The position numbers were made by a program, and so were the translations under genes. The notes below the pieces were generated by a model that saw only the letters and a program-made list of their open reading frames with translations, was not told the origin of the DNA and searched no databases. A DNA stretch of 64,000 nt from Himantopus leucocephalus (taxonomy: Eukaryota > Chordata > Aves > Charadriiformes > Recurvirostridae), in NCBI GenBank assembly GCA_003993805.1, contig RSEF01000001.1, positions 57,476,974 through 57,540,973 of the forward strand, given 5' to 3'. This document shows positions 36,616 to 49,700 of this stretch, piece by piece. Numbering within the stretch: the stretch's first letter is position 1; every line of letters starts with the position of its first letter.

Positions 36616-39600
36616 CTTTGGATTTAGAAAGCAACTTATTTTCAGGGTTAACCAGTTCTTAGCTACAAAGTCAGAGGAAATAAATGCTTCAATATAGGTT
36701 ATAGCAAGTTCATCAGGTCCTTAAACCAGAAATATCTGAAGCAAGACAGGCCTAGAATGTTACTATTGTTTCGTTCTGCTCTAATTTACTTACGGTTCAC
36801 TCACTATGCAGAAGACTGATGAACAAACATCAATAATTATGTTTACCTGTGAACTGAGGACTCAGATCAGCTAGATCTGACCTTCCTATCATATATGTAT
36901 TTCTGCTGCTTAAGCAAGTGTGCTTACATTTCACCTGAGGAACAGGTGAGAAAAGAACGGATCACTGTGATCCTGTTTTGTAGATAAGTAGACGGGCAGA
37001 ATCTGCATCAACAGGGAATTCCCATGCAAATATCAGGTGAGCTGATATATGAACATATACCTCCTGCAGATGGAATTGTGAATTCTATCTTGATTTGCCA
37101 AACTCATAACTAGGGTTTCCCATTTTCAACTGGAAATATCAGATGAAGCTGAGGAAGATTTCACTTGCTGTAATGGATTCTCAAGAAAGAGATCTCTGAC
37201 AAAGGCCAGAGAAATGCAACTAGGAAAGCTCAAAATTTGCATGGAATAATCCATATTTATGAACTGTAATATGCATCAGTTTAAAGTGATAGCGTTTTTA
37301 AAGAAGGACTGTACATCTAAGAGGGCAGGGATAGAGGAGACACAAAAAAGTAGTACAGATTTCCTAGAAGCTTTGTACAGTCATGACTGCCATTCAGGCA
37401 GGCTACTATGAAGTGGACACTTGTACGAATGCAGAGAAATAATTAGGGGACCATTTTCATCTAAGTCTTTTATTCTTTTGCAGAATCCCTTCAACATATT
37501 TGTATAATGACCAGATAGAAGACTTACATTTGAGACAGTTTGATAAGATCACCTGTCTCCTTCAAAGATCAGGAGAGCTGAGAATGGAAATGACAGAGCT
37601 GGTAATTTTTTTGCGTTGGATAGGTCACGGTCTATTGAACCTCCTTGGAATCAACATTTTATTCCTAATCCAGTGAATCATCAGGACCTTCCTCTAGTGG
37701 CAGGTCCATAGGAGATACCCGCACTTCCTTTGTACCAAGAACAAACTATGTATTCACAGCACTGGATTTGTCTATTGGCCACACCAGAGTTTTCTACATG
37801 TCAAATACTGCCTACGGAGGTATCAGAGCCACCATTTGCTTTTCAGGTATAACATTCCCCCACTCTCCTGGCTCTGATCACTGTGGTCATTCAGGAAGTA
37901 GATGGTTCCTCCCATTTATGGTGTGGTTCTTCTCTGTAAGGTTTACTTGGTTAAGGTGAAAGAACGTGTTACATTTCTCTCAGCTTTTCTCACTGAAAAC
38001 TTAGAAAAGTTGCTTTTTCATTTCACGTGACAACAAACTTTCAAACCTCAACATTTTTCATAATACAAGTATCTCCCAGACAATGATTTCAAACACTTCC
38101 TCAGTACTGGAGGGCAGAGTCAAAAGCTTCACATTTCTCCTTTGAGCTTTTAGGATACCTCTTTCTCTTGTTTTTGTTTTGGAAAGGGACTTACTCTCAG
38201 TGGGTATATATCAATTTTGGTGAGAGTGGCTTGCTTCAAACTGTCCCTTCTGGAATACTTGTTTTCAGCCACTACAGAAAAAAGGTCTGAGCTATTGTAC
38301 TTGTCTTCCTTGCACACACTCCCTCTCCACTCTCTCCTCCTTTCCCCTTCTTACCCCGAAAGAAAAGAGAAGTTATTAAAACTGACAGAGTGGGTAAGTT
38401 CTTAATCAGTCAGACATACAGACACAGTAGGAAAGAACAGACCTACTGTTTTCTTGCATGCATTGTTCTGTAATTTGGTGCTAAGTTGTCTTGTACTTCC
38501 ACAGATTAACACATTCATGCTGTGTTTAAACCTCAACACATCTTCCAGTGGAGTAGTTCTAAAATGTGGCCTCCACCTGCACAGCTAAAAATTGCTATCC
38601 AAACCATCATCTTGTATCTATTAAACTTCAGCCCCCCTGATTCTGACCCATTCAAGAACTCTTCTACAAAAGTCACCTTCTTAGTCTATTGCACTGAGCA
38701 GGTTACATGCTTTGGCTTTCATTGTTTAGCAACCTGTGGCATACAAATTCTTTCTTAATAAATCTTCAAAGTCATCAAATAATCGATTCCCGACTTTCAT
38801 GTGCTGGCGATGCCCCATTATTACTGTTTTGCTATTTTCACTGCTGCTGAGAAGTCATGTAGCAGAATTGAATTGTTCCCATATTTCAGGATTCAAAGGG
38901 ATTGTAAAACAACTGTATATTTCAACTAAATTGACAGCTGTAGAGAAATTAACATTGGTATACATCAAGTTGCTGAAAAGACAATTCCTTGCATTGCCTC
39001 AAGCCCACTGTTGCTGCTGTACAGATCTGTGAAGGTTCAGGATCAGCTTGCTTTGAAATAACACTGATTCTTCCAGTGTTTTGTTTGATGAAGTTCTGCT
39101 CTGGCAAATTGTCTAACCTACCAAACGCACTCAGGAGAACTGAGTATGCAGAAGTAGTTCATTAACTCAATCATAATTAACAAATGATTGCAGAAACAAT
39201 ATTACAATTGTTTTAATTAGCATATCCTTCATTTGGAATAAACTGGAAATCAAATGATCACAGCCTCCTGAGAAATTTACACAAGTCACTTCTCTCTTTA
39301 AAAAGGCAAACAAGCATCACTAGCAGTTCAACATATCAGACAGCACCATAACACATACCAGAATAAAACGTGGAAGAGGTGGGGTTTTTTTCTTTTGTCT
39401 TTTTAATTTTTTTAAAAATCTTTTATTGTTAAAATAATGAGAAATGACAATGAAAACATTTCAATCACTTTTCTAATTAAAAGTGGGCAAACACCTTATT
39501 GTGCTCCTTTTGTAATAATATGAAAGAAAAAAGAAAGGGACAAGAAGAGAAGAGAGAAGAGAGTAAGAATAAGACGAAAAGAAAGGAGCCATCCTGAAGA

Positions 39601-41007
39601 CAAAAGATTCTAAACCCATAAAATTCTGATGAGATTTTCAAATTACAATTGGTCCTAAAAAGGACTTTTTTAATGTGTATAGTTTTTTTATGATTTTTTT
39701 TTATTAGTTTTCAAAAATCTCATGATTGTGTCTTGAAAGCATAATATTTTTATGTAAGCAACTAATGCAAAGAAGCAGTCAAAAAAGTCAAGATGGTCAC
39801 TCCTGGAATAGGTTACCTTGAAAATTATAGTATTATTAGCACTTCAGCTTATGTTCTTTAATTATCTTGCCTATCTACACCAACATAAATGAAAGAAGGC
39901 CAATGAGGGTGGTGGGAATAAGTCACACGCATTAGGTATTTCCAAGGAGAATGACAGGAGTTATTAAATGAACAAGGAGTAAACTACCAACTGGGACATG
40001 TATACTGGCCTCTTTCTAGCCATGTTAACAGGTAATTGAATTTTCTTCAAGTCTTTAGATGGAAAACAAGGTATTTAGCTATTAAGATCTTCTCTGCTCA
40101 GAGAATAAAGTGCGAGCCAAAATTTAAAGTAATGAGATAGCTACAGTACTGGTAAACAAAGGACGAATCTGCAGAAAGAAAAGAGGCATATAGGTTTTGT
40201 TTTTGAAAGCAACTTCCTTTCTTCCAACCTCCTCTGTGGATATTTAATATAATTTGGACAAACTTTAAAAAAAAAATAATCTACAAATATATGAGGAAAT
40301 ATGCCATGTGTTTCCAAACCAAAATTAACTCCACAGATACAACAATTGATCAGCGAAGTTTAAAAGTAAATTTTAAGTGAAACTTGATTTAAGTTCACCT
40401 AACCTTGCAGTCTGGCTGTCTATATAAAGACTAAAAGTCTGTAATTTGCAAGTGCCTTCAAAATATCTCTAATCAATCTGAACTTTAATTGTTTTTATCA
40501 TTTTATAGCAGGCCAAGACATGCAGTAATCGCCACAGAGAAGTACAGAAGTCTGAATCAAAGTAACTGCCTGCTTCTTAAGATTGTCATCTTTCTTCTAC
40601 TTCAGTTGAACCACACTTTATAATAAAGCCAACACAGCAATGTTGTTACCACATAAAAGACAAAGATTCAGCATAAATCAGTCATTTCCAAGGTCTGATA
40701 CTTTTTGCCAGTTTTTGAAGTCAATTAATTGATAAAGACTATTAAAAAAGAAAGGCCGTCACACTTGTACAACTTTACTTCGCAGTTCTCAGGTAAAGAG
40801 TTGCAAAGCAGTATGATTTTTTCCCTACATGGCTAACCCTCTAAGAATTCCTGTTGGCAAGTAAGAACTCTAAGCCTTTTTGTGGTATGACTTCTCCTTA
40901 ATTTATCTTAACAGTCAGAGAGACTGACTTGGAGCAAGTAAAAATATTTCATCTTCACTGTGGGTGTGGGAGTATCACTACACACCAAGATGTGAGAGGC
41001 GTATAGT

Positions 41008-41412
41008 GGGGTGTATATTTTGTCCCTCTGCTCCGCTCTGGTGAGACTCCAGCTGGAGTACTGCATCCAGCTCTGGAGCTCTCAGCACAGGAACGACATG
41101 GACCTGTTGGAGTGGGTCCAGAGGAGGGACAGAAAAATGGTCAGAGGGATGGAAAACCTCTCCCATAAGGACAGGCTGACAGTTGGGGTTGTTTGGCCTG
41201 GAAAAGAGAAGGCTCCAAGGAGATGTTATTGCAGCCTTTCAGTACTTAAAGGGGGCTTATAAGAAAGATGGGCACAGACTTTTTAGTAGGACCTGTTGGC
41301 AATAGGACAAGGGGTAATGGCTTTAAATTAAAAGAGAGTAGACTAGATGACCTTTAACGGTCCCTTTCAACCCAAACCATTCTATGATTCTGTGATTCTC
41401 TGATTCTCTGAA
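41008..41412 (+). repeat. CR1 LINE 3' fragment with internal deletion
   Basis: The RT C-terminus is readable: LCSALVRLQLEYCIQLWSSQ, then LEWVQRRDRKMVRGMENL, then the frame-shifted GKEKAPRRCY region. Near 41341 the sequence jumps from AAAAGAGAGTAGA straight to CTAGATGACCTTTAACGG, so about 150 bases around the RFRLDxRxKFFT region are missing. The terminal ATTCTATGATTCTGTGATTC repeats follow. 5'-truncated and inactive. Confidence 0.92.
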
Positions 41413-41540
41413 TTTTAAAGGTAGGCATCAGACCAAGGCTCCTGCCTGGTTAAAGTGGACTAGAGTTTAAGGCAATGCTAGCCTGTCTTCTCCTGAAGCT
41501 GGCTTTAAAAAGAATATACACACAGCAGTTAGTAACTCAA

Positions 41541-41625
41541 ATTCATAAAATTAAGGTCAGAAAGTGCCATTTGTACCTGTCCTGCATATGAGAGCATAGA
41601 ATGAGGAGGTTCATCTCCCTGAACA
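41541..41625 (-). repeat. Probable ancient CR1-type 3' end
   Basis: On the plus strand TTCATAAAATTAAGGTCAGA, AAGTGCCATTTGTACCTG and CCTGCATATG... follow the reverse complement of a turtle-type CR1 terminus ('TAAGGTCAGAAGGGACCATT', 'CTCCTGCACA'). The match is short and family-level only. Confidence 0.45.
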
Positions 41626-43532
41626 ATATGCACATCCAATAGCAGACCCAAAGGAGTTAAAAAAGAACATGAACCCAGTTCTTAGGCACTGTACAGATCA
41701 GGTAGCGCCCACACTCCAAGGACACTAAATATGAAAAACAGTTTTCCGTTATAATCACAGGATCATTCTTTCACAAAATAATGTAAAGTATTTGTAAAAG
41801 GCAAAGACCCTACGATATCATGTAATTTCTATTTCACACTGCATTCTAAATACAATATACAAAAAAGCTGCTTAAAGATTTCGAGAAAAAGAAGAAAAAA
41901 AAAAAAGAGAGCACTTTAAAGAAAAGCTAAAATGCCAGAGAAATAAAAAATATTAGTGAATAGAGAATTAGAAAAGGAGAGTGGGAAAACACAGAAGCCA
42001 AAGCTAAGTGGGAATCTGAATTCTAATTCCAGGGAACTATTGCATGTTACCAGAACTGTACTGCTCAACAAGTGCTTCCAGTCTTCCTGCTACATCTGTA
42101 TCTCCTGTCAGGAAGCTCATTTGATCAAGATATTGAAATTAGATGTCTCTGTCTTTCAGTTCTGACGTGTTACTCTCCCATATTATCACAGCCACTGCAA
42201 ATCTAAATCACTGTCCCGGTGCAAGCTGAGGTTTTCAAATACTTGTTGAATGGACACTGCTCAGTTTGCTGTCTCTCTATAGCTGCAATGAATTGAATGG
42301 AGTTTTTAGTTTTACTGTCTACCTTGCCTGAGGTCAATCATGTTTAAACACAATTTTTCTTACACAAATAATAATGATATTATTTTTGGTACTACATTTG
42401 ATTTTGCTGCTCTGATTAGACCCACAGATTTGGCACAGACAATTTCTGGAATAAGTTGTAATAATGTTTTCAGTATCACAATCATGACAATCATGGGAAA
42501 ACTTATGAAAAAATCAAACAAGTTCACAGTAGCTTGCTCAATCAAAAATAATAGAATAAGTCCAAATAATTTTTAGTTATTCTATGATAGGTAGGGGTTT
42601 TTTTGCTATCATAATTACATGACTGATGTCTTTTTTTATTAAATCTTCATCTTCCTCAGACGTTTAGCTGTGTCAACAGGGAGTTTTCTTAAGATTTTCC
42701 ATATTCACTCACCAATCCTTTCAGCTATGCCATGTGGGAAGCCCAGCCATGCTGTTCTGAGTTGTAAACCAGGTTGAAAAGACAACTGATTTTTAAGCCT
42801 AGATAACCTTCAGTCATGAAGCCAGAATTCTTTCAAAGCTATGAGAGACACCTTCTCAGTCCTTAAACACTTATTCCTTTGCTGTGCAATCTTACATATG
42901 GCCTATGTTTTGACTCCTGAACAAAGATTACTGTATTCATGGGCCTCGGCTCAAAATCCTCAGTCCCAAGTGCTTTCTTCTCCTTCAGTCATCTTAATTC
43001 TCCAGAACAATATAAAAAAAAGAAACAAACAACATCTCAAACTCAAAGTAATAGTACAAAGCTCAGGTATTCAAAAGCTGGAACCCAAGCTTCCAGCATT
43101 GCTGGAAGTGGATATCAAGATCATAGATGATCTCTGGAGCAAAAAAAGGAAAAGTCACTACTTTGGGGGCTTGAAGATAAATCTTCAAGAATTCCAACAA
43201 TATCTGAAAAACTGAGGTCAAAAAAGGCAAAGCTCAAGCAAGCAACAGTTTGAAAAGAAGCCAGAAGGGTCAAAGTGAAGGAACAGAATACCAAAGGTAT
43301 TTTTGACCTGTTTCATGAACTCATGCCTTTCTTGTGAATTAGAAGATAATCATGCGTAAATTTACAGAATCTACTTTTCCTTATGCTAACTTTACAGACA
43401 GAACTTTAACCTTAAAATGTAAAATTTCATCCTACACCCTTATGAGACCAGAAAAGCATTCATGGAGGTTACACCAAAGAAACAGATGGAGTTGGAGGGA
43501 AAAAGGAAAAATACTTTAATCAGGTAAAGGAG

Positions 43533-43633
43533 TCATAGAATCATAGAATAGTTTAGGTTGGAAGGGACCTTAAAGATCATCTAGTTTCAACTCCCCTGCC
43601 ATGGGCAGGGACACCTTCCACTAGACCAGGTCA
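43533..43633 (-). repeat. CR1 LINE 3'-end fragment
   Basis: The plus strand starts GTCATAGAATCATAGAATAG and continues GTTTAGGTTGGAAGGGACCT, AAAGATCATCTAG, CCATGGGCAGGGACACC and TTCCACTAGACCAGG. This is the exact reverse complement layout of the CR1 3' UTR seen at 3460-3553. The copy is severely 5'-truncated (about 100 bp), and its low divergence suggests a relatively young subfamily. Confidence 0.93.
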
Positions 43634-46520
43634 TTGGGTTGTATCACTCTAAAGACTATTACAAAATCTAAGGATGGATTTTAGCCTTTTCACAATGCCC
43701 TTCAGCCTTTTGACAAAAAGGTTATTTAATGAGCTGCATTCTTCAGAAACCGGAAACATTGACAATATGCAGATCCAATGTTTGTGACAGAGCATAAGAA
43801 ATTTTGGAAGTGTTATCCCTGAAATTGTTATCTTTATGCTTCCTCTACGACTTCAAAGACTTTTAATACAATTAGGCTCCCACATATTCTTAAAATAAAC
43901 TGGTGAACTAGGCAGACTTCTTTCTTAATTTCATGTATAATTGTGTGGTTGATTTGAAAGCATCACCCCTAACTGAGTGCTAGACGTAGCTATCATCCCT
44001 TGTGTACCCTCTATGTAACTATAACAATACTAACACAGGGACATCGTGTAGACCCTTTACTGTAGCAAAAGTATCGAGAGCACTTAACTGACAGCTGGGA
44101 TCTCAGAGACACCAACAATCATTTTTTGGATGTAGTTCATCTCTCATATCCCACTCCAATGTCACATCTGGCATAAAAGGCACCACTCTCTACAGTGGTC
44201 TCCCAGCAGTTGTTTCTAATAATCCTGTCTCCAGCTTGAAGATTTCTATCTTCTCACAAAAAAAAAAAAATCCCTTCCCACAATTTCAGTGGGAATACTA
44301 CAAAGCTGTCAGTAAGTACCTTGTAAATGTTTCTCTCTTAAATCTGTCATCATGTCAAATATCAACTATCCTAATTTAAGAGTAGTTTTCAAGGTAACAA
44401 CTGCTTTTGCTTGAGAATTTGGGAATGCAAAAGTGCTTTCTCGGAAGATATCGTTGCACATGTGACACAGACTAGCTGAATAATAGTAATGATTCAACTA
44501 CATTCACCAACGTGAAGCCATTTTGTATTGAAATAAAAATGTAGTTTGGTTGATTTTTTTCACAGTAGAACATTCAAAACCTACCAAATCAACACCTGAA
44601 TATTTAGAGAGACATGATTTTTATATATTCTACTGGAGAGGAATCAATTTTCTTGAAAGATAGCAATTATTTATTAGAATTTTACACATTGTCAAGAATT
44701 ATGTAAATCAAGAGATTAAGATATAGGTCATTTATTTCTGAAGAAAACCTTTTTTGAAGTATGAAGGGAGAAAAATTGAACATAATTTAAGCTTCTAGTC
44801 TTGGTATCAAACTAAGGCTGAGTCATAAAATCACTTTGAAGACAGCTGTAATGATGAAAAATGTTACTGTGTACCAGCTGTTCACTGAGAGTATTCTGTT
44901 AAGAGATTGCCCCTTCCAAATATAAATTGTGGTATCCAGTGAAAAATCTGAACTACCTGAAGTGGTAATTTCCCTTCCACTAAGGGAAAATAAGGTTTTA
45001 CACAACCCCTTCTAGATACAAAAGAGGATACATAGACCTTGTTTATGAAACATAGACAATGTTTTCATTACTTAGTTTAATGGCAAATTTTCTTCTTGTC
45101 TGAAAGACCTGAGATGATGGAAAAAGTGTAAGAGGTGAAAACTAATTAGACTGAAAATAAGAGTATGTATTGAAATTCTGCAAAATATCTCTCTGCTCTA
45201 AGTATACAACTATACACTAGAAATAAGCTCTGCAGGCATAAATACTTCAACGCTGTCTTGTTTAATGGCTGCATACCTGCACGCCCACAGAAAATCCACA
45301 AAAATCACTGTATTGTAACTTAAAACAAATACCTTTGTTTGCATCAAGTTCTCTCATTAGTACTTAACATTGCAGCTGAATAATGGTAAGAGCAGAAGAG
45401 GAACAGGTGATCCGAAAGCTCAGCAGAAAGGAATAAAAAACCCCTACTTAAAGGGACAGGACGTGTGACCACACTGCATTCACAACAACTACAGTGCACT
45501 GTACAGACCATGACAGCTTTGAAAAAAGCCTACAGAGTTACAGAAATCTTGCAATATCATTGCAGCGCATAGAATAGGCTGTGAAACTTGCTCCAAACCC
45601 CAAAGTGAATCAGCCTATGCTATGCTGTATTTTAATACCAGTTCTCAAGCTAGAGGCAGTTTAAATATGGCACAATTGCCAGTGTTGTAGAAATATTCTC
45701 TACAACTTCAGTAAAATACTAGGGCTACCAAGAAAGACTAAGGGAGTTAGTTTTTGCCTCAATTTGCCTAGCTTGCTCAGGTACCTTTAAAAATACCAAC
45801 CTTCATATTTTTTAATTTAAATATCCACAAGAACAATGTTACATGTTATTAAAAGCAACCCATTTCTCTTAATGGCAGACTGTCAAATGAATGCAAATCA
45901 GAATGCAGAAGAAAACACCATAGTCTGAAGTAAAAACTGCTATAATTTGACTCAGGAGTTACTCGTAGCCTTTTCAGTAGTTTACCAGGTGACTTTGGAA
46001 AATCAGTTTAGTATTAATTTGCCTGAATTTCCTTGGCTGCGATAATATCAATCCTGATAATGAAAACAGCACTATATGAGAGCTAAGTATTACTGGCATC
46101 TTTTAAGATGCTTATCAGACTTTGCCATAAATCCTGAATTTTTCAGAAGTCCTTTAAAAATGCTTATACTGTACTTTTATACTTCTCTGATAATGTTTGT
46201 AGGAATCTTTTTTAACATGAAAGGAATTGAATAGATGAGAAAACAAATTTAACTACAGAGTATAAAAAGTGTCATTATATATATAGTAAATTGAAAAATT
46301 AGGGAATGTTTTATAAAGCCCTTTGGCTATAATAATGATGTGTTACTTCTAGGCGAAGACACTTCAAAAGAAAATATGAAGTTTCATGATTATAGTTTAA
46401 CTCTAACAGAATGAATTTAAAAGATTTAAATGATTAAATACTATTTTGCAAGACATGATTTTTCACACAGTATGATACAATGAATTTAAATCAGAGGCAG
46501 ATGGTACCCAGTATTCTTAC
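43634..46520. other. AT-rich non-coding DNA, no gene seen
   Basis: Short open frames only, with an A13 run near 44261. Nothing else recognised. Confidence 0.5.
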
Positions 46521-46711
46521 AACGGAGAAGACTGGTATCTCAGACAATCTACTGTTTTGTTCTGTTTAAGACAAACAGGCTCTCTAGGGTCCTTGAACGC
46601 CATTTTTTTACTGGAAGGGGAGCTAGAAATAGAGCATTCATGTAAAAGTTTATTTATTGTGCTTGCAGCAGCCGCACACAAGAAAGTATGGGGAAAAGTT
46701 GTATCAGGAGT
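46521..46711 (-). CDS. Candidate coding exon (191 nt), low confidence
   Basis: On the minus strand, behind a modest acceptor (ATGACAGCATTTCAG), the sequence is open for 63 codons. It begins TPDTTFPHTFLCAAAAS, has a basic middle (SKKMAFKDPREPVC) and ends with VDCLRYQSSP. It finishes at CCGTT|GTAAGA, a fair donor, in phase 2. Its exit phase fits the 61-nt candidate exon at 27579-27639. If unspliced, the frame stops at once (TTG TAA), so it could also be a terminal exon or a chance frame. Protein-like composition is the main support. I do not recognise it. Confidence 0.27.
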
Positions 46712-49700
46712 CTGAAATGCTGTCATGAGTGCCAAGTTCAATTAAATACCTGACCCTTTTATGATCTTTCCCACAGCAGCCCATTTAAATCTTAGACTTT
46801 TATTCATCATCAAATTTTTGTAAAAAAAACGTATTCATCTTCTTTAATGCTTGCAACCAAGTCTTCCTGAAAATCCCCAAATCATCTCAGCAGATATGAC
46901 CTTATTTCAGAAGCCGTGGCTGGCTTGCTAACGAGCTATGACAAAGCTGACCACTGACAAGACAGCTTTCTAAAAAACAAAGCAGTATTTGTTTAGAAGA
47001 GACATTTTGAAGTATTTGTAAAAGACAATTTTGAAGAAACAATCTTATAACATTATAAATCCCTTATATACATATCTAGGTAACTAGGCAGTCATTGAGC
47101 TTATTTGCCTAGAGCCCCATATGATTTAAGGTCACCTGAGTGACCTAAAGAATTTAATTCCATATGAAAAGCCACATCATTTGAGATTTCATACCTGCCT
47201 CTGTTACGAGAGCTAACCTTAGAAAATATGTCAAGACACTATCAATGCATCTGTGAAGCTACCAACTAAACCACTGCTCTTAATCTTCCCACTGCACAGC
47301 TCCAGCTTCCCAAACAGGGTATCGACCCTGTGCCGTGCAGTCTTCCCTCATCGCTTCAAATTATGATCCCAATCCATATCATCTGCCTCCTCCTTTCTCC
47401 TACACATTTCATCTTCCCAGAAAATGACTCAATCCTTATATTTCTATGCTTTCTAACACTTCTTATCTGACACCCCTACCAAGGAAAGCACACCAAGCAC
47501 CAATGCTGCACAGCTGTGTAATGTGCTTTATCTAACTCTGAATTCAACTGTAAGCCTAATATCACAGTGCAATGTCGTGCAAAAATAGAAGTTCAGGTCT
47601 GAGATACAGTCTTGTTTGTCAACATAATTTTTGTTTATTTAGTGCATTTTGTCTATTTAGTGTGCTCTCTCAGGACTAACTAGTCCTCACACAGGTCTAC
47701 ATATGAATTGCTTCTAGTTCCTTGTTTTACCTTCACATGTTCATTGTACAATACAGAAATATTTAAAATGGGTAAATCACTGACCTTTGTGAAATGCTAT
47801 AGAAAGAATTAATACAAATACATGTTTAAGAACAATATATTGTTATACTACCACTGTTATCATTAGTGTTAAAGATTACCATCTATCTTACAAGCCCTAT
47901 CTTATAATGAGCACCATCTGTTTGGTTTTGGATTGAGGGAAAAAGTACATTTATATTAACTTTGAGGGACTGATTTGTATTTCCAGATCTTTGTCTTCTG
48001 GGTTTCCTGGACTCCTTTTTCCTTATTCCAGTAGTGGCTAAAACTTCACAGAGAAGTTGCTTGTGCTGTACTGAAACATGTCATTTGTATTAACTTCCAT
48101 CCATTAACTTCAGTTCCAAGAGGAGAATGTGACACTGATGGAGGAATACTAACATTAAAGGCTGCACAAAGGAACCCAGGACAGGGTCACTGCGTCTAGT
48201 CCTTCACAGGAACAGGCACTGGTGCTGCAGAACATCAGTACCGAAGAGTTCAGAGACCACACACAGACATGCCACGAACTACAGGTCTCAAAACAGCTCC
48301 TCAAAACAATTTAAAACATACAGTACAAAAGCCAAAGCTTACGCTGGCGTAAATTGGCAGGAGAGATCAAGAATACTTCAGTTGTCCTTGATTCTTTCAT
48401 CCCCACAGAATTCTTTGGGTGAAAATACCCAAAGGAACCTCTGTTACGCCTAACATTCATGAAGCTGTTACAATAGTTCCTGACTAATCCATATGGTGTT
48501 AACATCTGCCACTTTTCAAGATAATATTAATTATTTCCAGAGTGTCACATTTCTCACAGATAGCATGAATGACCAAAAAATAATGATTTTGTGATAATTC
48601 TGCTTCTGAGAAAACATAAAATGGTGACAAACTGCCATTAACTTTGGCATGTGAAGCCTTGTGCAAAGCCTACTGAAGTCAATGAATATATGATACTGCC
48701 TCAGAATAAATTTAAGGACTGTATTTCGTAACATGACCATTTGCTTTAGAGGTTTTTATGTTTTAGTGCTAATACTTTTTATTACCATTAAAATTTGTGG
48801 CTTTAATGAATATCTAGTAAATAAAATAGATCATCAACGTATTTTTAGAAGCAACTCATTTTTTCCTAGCAATACACAATTATAACTGCCAGAATTATCT
48901 GGCATTTTTCAGCAACAGATATGTAGTAATTTAACTCTTTATTTTGGAAGCCTAGCATTGTATTAAGCTACATTTTTCTATTCTGTTCACACTACTAATA
49001 TGTAGAGATTTAACAGGATGAAAAGCCTTCTGTTTATTTATTACATTTACTTCTGTCACATTGTGAAGGCACACAAGTCTTTAAAAAGCAAACTGTTCAG
49101 AAATAGAATGCATACCTGTACATGGTTTAAATAGTTTATTAAGCTTTAAAATATTGAAAACTAAGTAAAGCCATAAATCCAGTTTTGTTTGGTATTTACA
49201 TTGGAGTATAGACCTTTTTTTCACTGTGGTCTGCAAGTGATTAGTCAGTGTTTTCCCCTGCAGTAAGTGTATTAATACTTCTCATTAGCAATCAGGAGCA
49301 TAAACCAGATTTGTTCAGTCTGTATGTAGAAGGGGGTAATAATATGATAAAAACCTAAGAGCATTAATTTTACTGTCAATTCTATATCCTGGCAATTACC
49401 TCTTAAATAGGCTGGACTTTTCTTATGTTAATTAGTGGTATTTCAATAAACTTAAATTGTGGAAAAACTTTTTTTTTTTTTTCAAAAAAAAAGCAATGTA
49501 TTTTGACATTTTTTTTCTAGGAAAAGACCTGGTTTATACCTAATTATGTATATGGGTAACTTCATTAATTTGACTGACCAGTTAATTTCAGTTTACGTGT
49601 GCGTGAGCAAAGCCACCCGTATATGGAACTGTTACATCGATTGGTGTCTCTCTAAAGCTGTCCTCTCCTGATACTAAAATAGCCACAGGTCTGGATTTTC

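Larger units (their letters stand above)
29641..41007. other. AT-rich non-coding DNA, possible large intron
   Basis: No convincing gene was found. Short splice-flanked open segments on both strands (for example 34833-34895 minus, 38195-38249 minus, 38269-38393 plus) conflict with one another and look like chance. Notable small structures are the 13-bp-arm hairpin at 36587-36615, the 20-bp tandem duplication at 35900-35939, a (CTA)n run near 34135-34158 and a GA-rich tract at 39525-39590. Confidence 0.45.

Noticed and set aside
38269..38393. Plus-strand open segment with acceptor TTGTTTTCAG and donor TGG|GTAAGT
   Set aside because: It looks exon-like (41 codons), but no partner exon was found. 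A minus-strand exon-like segment (38195-38249) lies immediately alongside, which shows how easily such pairs arise by chance.
39525..39590. GA-rich tract that might form triplex DNA
   Set aside because: The purine run is interrupted and low-complexity. Ordinary background for this composition.
42841..43215. 124-codon plus-strand open frame
   Set aside because: No recognisable motif, signal peptide pattern or splice signals. The length is within chance for this much sequence.
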